This document shows positions 58,502 to 64,000 of a stretch of 64,000 nt of DNA, in pieces. Source of the DNA: Candidatus Bipolaricaulota bacterium. Its GTDB lineage: Bacteria; Bipolaricaulota; Bipolaricaulia; RBG-16-55-9; DRXL01. Where the stretch lies: the NCBI GenBank assembly GCA_025061735.1, contig JANXAU010000040.1, positions 1 through 64,000 on the forward strand, given 5' to 3'. Position 1 is the stretch's first letter; every line of letters starts with the position of its first letter. The notes under the pieces were generated by a model that was given only the letters and a program-made list of their open reading frames with translations, had not been told where the DNA came from and ran no database searches. A program made the translations under genes and the position numbers.

Positions 58502-59449
58502 ATGCTGCGCGCTTTGACACTCTTTGGATGTCTCGTAGCCCTGACGGTTTCGGTGGCGAGTCCGCAATCGGTCGTGCGGATTCTCAGCCCGCAGAGCACG
58601 ATCTTCTCGTTGGACTTCAGCCCCGACGGCCGATGGGTGGCCGCCGGGTGTGGCAACGGGACGGCTTGGATCTGGGAGGTCTCAACGGGAAGGCCTGTGA
58701 GAGTGCTCAACGAGAGCTTGGGCACGGTCTTCGCGCTCGCGTTCAGCCCCGACAGCCAGAGACTGCTCACGGCCAACGGCGACAGCAACGTGGGCTATCT
58801 GTGGGACATAGAGAGCGGGCGCGCGCTCCTGAAGCTAGAGGGCCACGAAGGCTGGGTGCACGCCGCGGCGTACAGCCGCGACGGCAGAGTCTTAGTAACT
58901 GGCTCGGAAGACCGCACGATCCGAGTCTGGGATGCGACTAACGGGCGTCTGATCAGAATTCTCACGGGGCATCGCAACACGGTCTTCGGGCTGGCGATCA
59001 GTCCCGACAGCCAGATCATCGCGTCAGCGGGGGGCGACGGCGAGGTGCGCCTGTGGGCGGTCTCCGACGGCACGCTGTTGGGCGTGCTGCCGGTGCGGGT
59101 CAATGCCGTCTTTGCCGTCTCGTTCAGCCCCGACGGGAAGAAGCTCGCGGCGATCAGCGGCGACGGCGTGGTGAGGGTTTGGGACGTAGCTTCTCAGAAG
59201 TTAATTCTCTCGCTGGCGGGGCATCGTGGGCGCAGCCACGGCGTGCGCTTCCATCCCGATGGGAAGCGCCTAGCTTCCAGCAGCATGGACTGGACGGTCA
59301 AACTCTGGGACATCGAGAAGGGACAAGAGCTGAACGTCTTCACCGAGCACAAGGAGTTTGTGCTGGCGGTGGGCTTCAGTCCCGACGGCAAGCTCTTGGC
59401 GTCGGGCGGCGGGGACTTTCAGCTCATCTTGAGAGCGCTGGAGAAGTGA
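58502..59449 (+). CDS. Secreted WD40-repeat protein
   Basis: This 315-residue protein has a signal peptide (about 1-20, MLRALTLFGCLVALTVSVAS) and seven WD40-type repeats. The repeats carry FSPDG or ISPDS turns and end in VWDVAS, LWDIEK or similar pairs. It should fold as one seven-bladed propeller outside the cytoplasm, a scaffold for binding. AAAGGAGG lies before the ATG. The partner is unknown. Confidence 0.85.
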   Translation: MLRALTLFGCLVALTVSVASPQSVVRILSPQSTIFSLDFSPDGRWVAAGCGNGTAWIWEVSTGRPVRVLNESLGTVFALAFSPDSQRLLTANGDSNVGYLWDIESGRALLKLEGHEGWVHAAAYSRDGRVLVTGSEDRTIRVWDATNGRLIRILTGHRNTVFGLAISPDSQIIASAGGDGEVRLWAVSDGTLLGVLPVRVNAVFAVSFSPDGKKLAAISGDGVVRVWDVASQKLILSLAGHRGRSHGVRFHPDGKRLASSSMDWTVKLWDIEKGQELNVFTEHKEFVLAVGFSPDGKLLASGGGDFQLILRALEK

Positions 59450-59458
59450 GCGTTGTTG

Positions 59459-60448
59459 ATGAGCGTCGTCGGCTACGGAGCAGCGATCCCGCGCAAGCGC
59501 ATCTCGCTTGCGGAGATCAATCGGGCGTGGGGGCGCGCGGGAGGCCGCGGCGAGCGAGCCGTCGCCGCTTCTGACGAAGACGTCGTTACGCTCAGCGTCA
59601 CAGCTGCGCGACGGGCGTTGGCTCATGCGAAGATTCCGCCGACAGAGTTAGGCGCAATCTACGCGTGTAGCGTCTCGCTGGGCTACGGGGAGCACACGCT
59701 GGCGGGCAGCGTCGCGTTGGCGCTGGGTGCTGAAGGCCCGGTGACGCTCTGCGATTTGGGGCTTTCGACGCGCTCGGTCACGTCAGCCATTCAGTGTTGC
59801 GTCGATGCGATCCGGTCTGGGCGTATCGTCTATGGACTGGTCGTCGCCGGGGATGTTCTGCCGGCCAAGCCGGGTTCGGAGTCTGAGCTGAGCAGCGGCG
59901 CTGGAGCTGCTGCTCTCGTCTTGGGAAGCGGCCCCGGTGTAGCTGAGCTGGAAGGATTCGGTTCGCACGCGGAGGGCTTCATCGGGCGTTATCGTCCGGA
60001 GGGAGATTTTCCCCAGATGGACGACGAGCGCTTCGTCTTTCAGCAGGGGGTTGCGGTGCACGTGGCCCACGCGCTGCGCCGGCTGCTGGAGCGCACGGGG
60101 CTGAAGACAGATGCCTTCGCGCGCGCGGTCTTTGGCGCGCCGGAGCCGCGCTGGGGAGCGCGAGTCGCGCCCAAGTTGGGGCTGTCTGAAAGAGTCTTCA
60201 CGCTGAGCGGGGAGATCGGCTCGGCGGGCTGCGCGATGCTCTTGCTCGATCTCATCGGCGCTTTGGAGCAGAGCCAGCCCAACGAGAAGATTCTCGTGAT
60301 CTCGTGGGGGCCGGGGGGCAGCGACGCGCTGGCGCTCACGGTGCGCGAACGCTCGCTCTCGCTACCAACGGTCGCCGAACAAGTAGCTCACAAAGAGCTG
60401 ATCACGTACCCGGAGTATCTGCGAGCGATGAGGCTCTTGGGAGGTTGA
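59459..60448 (+). CDS. HMG-CoA synthase-like thiolase-fold enzyme
   Basis: This 329-residue protein has the thiolase fold in its archaeal HMG-CoA synthase form: VVGYGAAIPRKRI at the N terminus, EDVVTLSVTAARRAL, a probable nucleophilic Cys98 in LCDLGLSTRSV, and WGPGGSDALAL near the C terminus. The region around Cys98 differs from the usual ACKxGT motif, so condensation of something other than acetyl- and acetoacetyl-CoA is possible. ATG at 59459 was chosen. The DUF35 and thiolase genes follow within 3 bases each, as in archaeal HMG-CoA operons. Confidence 0.8.
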   Translation: MSVVGYGAAIPRKRISLAEINRAWGRAGGRGERAVAASDEDVVTLSVTAARRALAHAKIPPTELGAIYACSVSLGYGEHTLAGSVALALGAEGPVTLCDLGLSTRSVTSAIQCCVDAIRSGRIVYGLVVAGDVLPAKPGSESELSSGAGAAALVLGSGPGVAELEGFGSHAEGFIGRYRPEGDFPQMDDERFVFQQGVAVHVAHALRRLLERTGLKTDAFARAVFGAPEPRWGARVAPKLGLSERVFTLSGEIGSAGCAMLLLDLIGALEQSQPNEKILVISWGPGGSDALALTVRERSLSLPTVAEQVAHKELITYPEYLRAMRLLGG

Positions 60449-60450
60449 CG

Positions 60451-60840
60451 ATGCACACGCCGCCCGTCTGGAGAATTGCGCGGGAGAACGCGCGCCTGAT
60501 CGGCTATCGCTGTCGGCGCTGCGGGTTTGTAGAGTTCCCTGAGCCGAGAAAGACGTGCAAGCGCTGTCGGGCGCCCGCGGAGTTTGAAGAGATCTCGATG
60601 GGCACGCGCGGGAAGATCGTCTCATTTGTGGTGCAGCATCGTCTGCCGGAGGGGTTTGAGACGCCGCTGCCCTTAGCCGTGATAGACTTAGAGAACGGAG
60701 CGCGGGTGTATGGTCAGATCGTGGAGTGCAAGCCCGAAGAACTGACAGTGGGCTTAGAAGTCGAAGCAGATTTCAGGGTCTTTTATGACGATGCGGGCTT
60801 GCGCGTCTATTCATATAAGTTTCACCCAGTGCGAGGCTGA
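60451..60840 (+). CDS. DUF35 zinc-ribbon/OB-fold acyl-CoA-binding protein
   Basis: This 129-residue protein has a zinc ribbon (Cys21, Cys24, Cys36, Cys39) and an OB-fold starting GTRGKIVSFVVQHRLP. DUF35 proteins bridge thiolase and HMG-CoA synthase in archaea so that acetoacetyl-CoA passes between them, and support other thiolases in steroid and toluene catabolism. Its place between a synthase-like and a thiolase gene fits that role. Confidence 0.9.
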   Translation: MHTPPVWRIARENARLIGYRCRRCGFVEFPEPRKTCKRCRAPAEFEEISMGTRGKIVSFVVQHRLPEGFETPLPLAVIDLENGARVYGQIVECKPEELTVGLEVEADFRVFYDDAGLRVYSYKFHPVRG

Positions 60841-60843
60841 ACG

Positions 60844-62013
60844 ATGGCTCAGCATAGCTTGCGCAACAAAGTAGCGATCATCGGCGCGGGGATGATCAAG
60901 TTCGGTGAGCTGTTTGACAAGAGCTTCGAGACGATGATCGAAGAGGCCTATCTGAACGCTCTGAAGAGCGTAGACAAGGGTCTAGATCCCAAGGAGATCG
61001 AGGCGGCGTGGCTGGGCACGCTCTACCCGCCCCAAGGGAATTCAGGGGTCTTGCTCTCGTTCGCTACGGGGCTGTTTGGCATCCCCGTCACGCGTGTCGA
61101 GAACGCGTGCGCAACGGGCAGCGACGCGTTCCGCAACGCGTGTTTTGCCGTAGCGTTGGGTCTGTATGACGTGGCGCTCGTCGTCGGCGTGGAGAAGATG
61201 CGCGACGACGGCGGCGGGCTGATCCAACGGACGGCCGTGAAGCAGCTCTGGGGCGGGCGCGGCGTCACGATGCCGGCCTTCTTCGGCCTGCACGCAACGG
61301 CCTATATGCACAAGTATAAAATCTCCCGCGAAGAGATCGCGCTGGTCAGCGTGAAGAACCATCGCAACGGCGCGCTCTATCCCTACGCGCACTATCGCTT
61401 CGAGTGCTCGGTCGAAGACGTGCTCAAAGCGCCCTATATCTCGTATCCCTTGGGATTATATGACTGCTGCCCGGTCACCGACGGGGCGGCGGCTGTGCTG
61501 ATCTGCCGTGCCGAGCTGGCTTCTCAATACACCGACAAGCCCGTCTTCGTCTTGGGGTCGGGCCTGGCGACCGAGACGTTCTTTCGCGGCGGGGATCTGA
61601 CGAGCTTCCCGGCTACGCGATACGCTGCTCAACAAGCCTACGAGATGGCCGGCGTCAGCCCAGACGATATTGACGTCGCCGAGATTCACGACTGCTTCAG
61701 CATCACCGAGCTGATCAGCTACGAAGACTTGGGCTTTGCCCCTCCAGGGCAGGGAATCGCTCTTTTGAAAGAGGGGATCGTTCAACTCGAAGGCTCCAAG
61801 CCCATCAATCCCAGCGGAGGTCTCTTAGCCAAGGGGCATCCCATCGGCGCGACGGGCGTCGCTCAGATCGTCGAACTCTTTGAGCAACTGCGCGGGCAGG
61901 CCGGCCCCGTCCAAGTGAAGAACAATCCCCAACTAGCCCTGCAGCACAACATCGGGATCGGGCGGACGGCTACGGGGTCGGTAAGCTGCGTTCATATCTT
62001 AGGGCGGGGCTGA
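60844..62013 (+). CDS. SCP2/archaeal-type thiolase
   Basis: This 389-residue thiolase has nucleophilic Cys89 in ENACATGSDAF, HDCFSITE with the catalytic His, and the closing motif GGLLAKGHPIGATG. It belongs to the archaeal acetyl-CoA acetyltransferase/SCP2 group that works with DUF35 proteins. It condenses or cleaves acyl-CoA thioesters. It is the last gene of the trio; its 3' end overlaps a lipoprotein gene by 15 bases. Confidence 0.9.
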   Translation: MAQHSLRNKVAIIGAGMIKFGELFDKSFETMIEEAYLNALKSVDKGLDPKEIEAAWLGTLYPPQGNSGVLLSFATGLFGIPVTRVENACATGSDAFRNACFAVALGLYDVALVVGVEKMRDDGGGLIQRTAVKQLWGGRGVTMPAFFGLHATAYMHKYKISREEIALVSVKNHRNGALYPYAHYRFECSVEDVLKAPYISYPLGLYDCCPVTDGAAAVLICRAELASQYTDKPVFVLGSGLATETFFRGGDLTSFPATRYAAQQAYEMAGVSPDDIDVAEIHDCFSITELISYEDLGFAPPGQGIALLKEGIVQLEGSKPINPSGGLLAKGHPIGATGVAQIVELFEQLRGQAGPVQVKNNPQLALQHNIGIGRTATGSVSCVHILGRG

Positions 62014-62406
62014 GCGCGAGACGATCAGCTTCAGTCTATATTCTTTGGGGTTGAGGCGGCAGCGCGTGCACGGCCTAGGCTCTAGATCGAGATAGCGCAC
62101 CCGATAGCCCGCGTACTCCAACTCCGTAGGCGCTAGCATCGAATTGAGCGTCATCTGGGCTGGGGAAGCGCTCTGTGTTTGGAGTTCGAGTTCGACTTGA
62201 GCGTTGCCCTCCCAGACGCAGACGACATCGATGGGGCAGCGAGAGTCTTCTATCACCCTCACGAATCTCACGCTCAATCTCTCGATCTGCACACTATGCT
62301 CTACTCTCACCCAGAACGGCTCGTCGAGCTTGAACAGGGCCGTCGCGGGCTGCACGCACCCCGTGAATGTCATCAACGCTACGATCAGAAGGCTCAAACG
62401 AGTCAT
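61999..62406 (-). CDS. Putative lipoprotein
   Basis: This 135-residue protein starts MTRLSLLIVALMTFTGC, a lipoprotein signal with lipobox Cys17. The mature part has DSRCPIDVVCVWEGNAQVELELQ, a Cys-containing pattern also found in other small secreted proteins of unknown function, and CTRC near the C terminus. An upstream in-frame start at 62493 would bury the signal peptide, so 62406 was chosen. The function is unknown. Confidence 0.7.
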   Translation of the reverse strand: MTRLSLLIVALMTFTGCVQPATALFKLDEPFWVRVEHSVQIERLSVRFVRVIEDSRCPIDVVCVWEGNAQVELELQTQSASPAQMTLNSMLAPTELEYAGYRVRYLDLEPRPCTRCRLNPKEYRLKLIVSRSAPP

Positions 62407-62527
62407 CTGTCTCTTCTCCCCATCCCAGAGTTGTCTTGATCTCATGACCGACTCCGGCACGTCTGCGGACGCGCCTCTGCGATTGTACTCCAAAGATCAG
62501 CTAGAATGCCACTAGAGGTGATGGCCA

Positions 62528-62629
62528 ATGGTGCTGCGTCATCGGATATCGAAGATCGGGCTGCTGATGCTGATCTACAGCGTCCCGATGCTCTTGTTGG
62601 CGTTGGTGGCCTCGTGGGCGCGTTGGTAG
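62528..62629 (+). CDS. 33-residue single-span membrane peptide
   Basis: The frame reads MVLRHRISKIGLLMLIYSVP, then a Leu/Ala-rich stretch ending WARW. Basic residues precede one membrane span (about 10-29). AGGTGAT lies 7 bases before the ATG, and a TAGAAT -10 candidate is 20 or so bases upstream. It stops 2 bases before the convergent subtilase end. I do not recognise the family; expression is plausible but unproven. Confidence 0.45.
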   Translation: MVLRHRISKIGLLMLIYSVPMLLLALVASWARW

Positions 62630-62631
62630 AG

Positions 62632-64000
62632 CTAATAGACCCAAGGCCCCCCCGGCCCCTGATCCAGCCCAAACTCCGGATTGGGCGCATTCTCCCACCA
62701 GTCGGGCCACTCGTTCGACGCCCAGAAGCTCCCTGGCGCGATCTCATACGGCCCGTAAAGTTCTCGCTGACCGTTCTGGAGGATCTCGATCTGCGCCCGC
62801 ACCGGACGCGCCGCCCCGCGCGCGTTGATCGCTATCAGATAGGGCACAAACGGATAGTGTCGCTCGTTCAGAGAATAACGCTCCATACGCTCAGACTCTA
62901 AGAAGACGCCCCATTGCTCTTCAGACGGATCGCGCTTGGCACTCACCCACCGATACCCAACCCCCGGATGAAACTCCAACATCATCAGATCTACTTCAGC
63001 GTCGCCCTCCCACCTCAACGTCACTTCTAACGTCGTGTTCAGCTCCAGCGTCAGCTCGGCCGTCTCCCCCGCTCGCACGGTGATCTCCCCCCGCGCGCTT
63101 ACCCTATTAGCAAGACGATACCCGTACCAAGCCGCATCTCCCCCCGAGACGAGCACTTCATACGTCCCCGGCTCGATCGCGACAAATCTAGCAGTCCCCG
63201 AAAAGTCCGTCTGGGCAAAGTACTTCTCGGTCTTCTGCTGGCGCAGGATCACGTCTACGGCAGGGATGCCTACAGGCTCGTCGTCTTCGGTGATCTGGCC
63301 GTCACGGTTGGTATCGGCGCGATTGCGCGTCACGACTCTGATCAGCGCGACGCCGCCGTCGTCGGGGAGCGTGGTCGTCTGGACGGCGCGGGCTAGGTTG
63401 ATCCTGCCCCAGCCCGTCTGAGGATCGAACCCGCGCGCTTCGATGTCGTCGGCGGTCTCTTCTAAGACTTTACGAATCTGATAGTGCGTCGCGTGCGGGA
63501 AGAGCTGCTTGAGCAGCGCCGCGCCCCCGGAGACGTGCGGTGCGGCCATCGAAGTCCCGTCGAAGTACTCATAGAGCTTGGGCGCTCCCGTGCCGGTCTC
63601 CTCGACCCAGCGCGGAATTGCCGAGAGCACGAGTTCTCCAGGAGCCGAGACCGAGATCGCCGAGCCCATCGTGGAAAACTCCGCGCGACGGTCGCGCGCG
63701 TTGGTCGCGCCTACGCCGAGCACGCCGGGATAGTTCTTGGGATAGAGGACCTCGTCGAGTCCCGAATTCCCCATCGAATTGACGAAGACGGCTCTGTTTT
63801 CTATGACTAGATCTATGGCGTCTTTGAGGGTCTGGCTGTAGCCGCGCCCGCCCCAACTGTTGTTCAAGACGTGGGCCTCGTCGCCCGATTGTTCTAGACC
63901 GTCTGGGCCCAAGAGCGCCGCCCAGAGGAGACAGCGAGCGACGTTAAAGTCGCCCACATACCCAGAGCGATTCTCGTCGCTCACCAAGCGCGCGTTGAAG
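62632..64000 (-). CDS. Subtilisin-family (S8) peptidase, N terminus beyond window
   Basis: The frame is open to the right edge, so at least 456 residues are encoded and the start is outside. The oxyanion Asn lies in NSMGNSG and the catalytic Ser in DGTSMAAPHVSGGAALLK; the catalytic Asp and His are expected beyond the edge. After the protease domain come a calcium-loop-like DTNRDGQITEDDE segment with a carboxypeptidase-regulatory-like fold and further beta domains. It is probably secreted. Confidence 0.9.
   Translation of the reverse strand, partial: FNARLVSDENRSGYVGDFNVARCLLWAALLGPDGLEQSGDEAHVLNNSWGGRGYSQTLKDAIDLVIENRAVFVNSMGNSGLDEVLYPKNYPGVLGVGATNARDRRAEFSTMGSAISVSAPGELVLSAIPRWVEETGTGAPKLYEYFDGTSMAAPHVSGGAALLKQLFPHATHYQIRKVLEETADDIEARGFDPQTGWGRINLARAVQTTTLPDDGGVALIRVVTRNRADTNRDGQITEDDEPVGIPAVDVILRQQKTEKYFAQTDFSGTARFVAIEPGTYEVLVSGGDAAWYGYRLANRVSARGEITVRAGETAELTLELNTTLEVTLRWEGDAEVDLMMLEFHPGVGYRWVSAKRDPSEEQWGVFLESERMERYSLNERHYPFVPYLIAINARGAARPVRAQIEILQNGQRELYGPYEIAPGSFWASNEWPDWWENAPNPEFGLDQGPGGPWVY

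Noticed and set aside
1-64000. CRISPR array or insertion sequence
   Set aside because: No regularly spaced direct repeats and no transposase motif were found on either strand.

Overview
This is a dense, ordinary-looking bacterial chromosome segment: about 60 protein genes on both strands, one tRNA, no insertion sequence, prophage or CRISPR array. Bacterial markers include GyrA, UvrC, RecO, Era, PrmC, TopA and a TPP riboswitch. Several genes are of types best known from thermophiles or archaea: the branched-polyamine enzyme BpsA with SpeD, a HypA/MinD-type HypB pair, an HMG-CoA synthase-like/DUF35/thiolase trio, and a dehydrogenase-hydratase fusion. This suggests an uncultured thermophilic bacterium of a deep lineage. 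Bipolaricaulota (Acetothermia, OP1) is one possibility, but I cannot place it from sequence alone. Base composition looks even, in the high fifties percent G+C by eye.

Layout. 1-3.7 kb (minus): ribF (runs off the left edge), nrnA, a secreted PD40 propeller and an msrB-msrA fusion. 3.7-7.8 kb (plus): a ThiY-like binding protein with a nitrilase-family amidohydrolase, then a nuclease-like/DGQHR fusion with a PPP-type phosphatase. 7.9-11.9 kb: TPP riboswitch and thiBPQ thiamine importer. 11.8-13.6 kb (minus): ispD and a YacL-like PIN/TRAM protein. 13.7-16.8 kb: prmC and a divergent ftsEX pair, facing a small membrane protein and bcp. 16.8-17.3 kb: a decayed toxin-antitoxin remnant. 17.4-25.4 kb: aldehyde dehydrogenase, beta-helix protein, methyltransferase, coiled-coil protein, aspS, and a DUF4129/membrane protein/MoxR group. 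25.4-29.3 kb: sucD, DUF501, a 3-hydroxyacyl-CoA dehydrogenase/enoyl-CoA hydratase fusion and panD. 29.4-35.8 kb: two oligopeptide-type permeases, gyrA, gatB. 35.8-38 kb (minus): bpsA-speD and a SpoU-type methyltransferase. 38-45.8 kb (plus): hutH, era, a PAS/GAF/GGDEF protein, a GNAT acyltransferase, a DUF5678/retropepsin-like pair, an N-acylamino acid racemase-like enolase, recO. 45.7-52.2 kb: a 31-residue membrane peptide, purD, nickel-hydrogenase maturation genes, a nucleoside phosphorylase and uvrC. 52.3-64 kb: M20 peptidase, csp, an unknown protein with a zinc-finger membrane protein, a fumarylacetoacetase-family enzyme, tRNA-Ala, topA, a WD40 protein, the HMGCS-like/DUF35/thiolase operon, a lipoprotein, a 33-residue membrane peptide and a subtilase cut by the right edge.

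How it works together. Thiamine uptake is under riboswitch control. The polyamine pair would make branched polyamines. Two hydrogenase proteases plus HypA and a HypB-like ATPase imply NiFe hydrogenases elsewhere in the genome. IspD shows the MEP isoprenoid route, so the HMGCS-like trio probably serves another acyl-CoA condensation or redundancy. Many promoters lie only 7-11 bases before the start codon, implying frequent leaderless mRNAs. The least explained material is the DGQHR/phosphatase pair, the DUF5678/retropepsin pair, the 54.2-55.3 kb pair and the two tiny membrane peptides.
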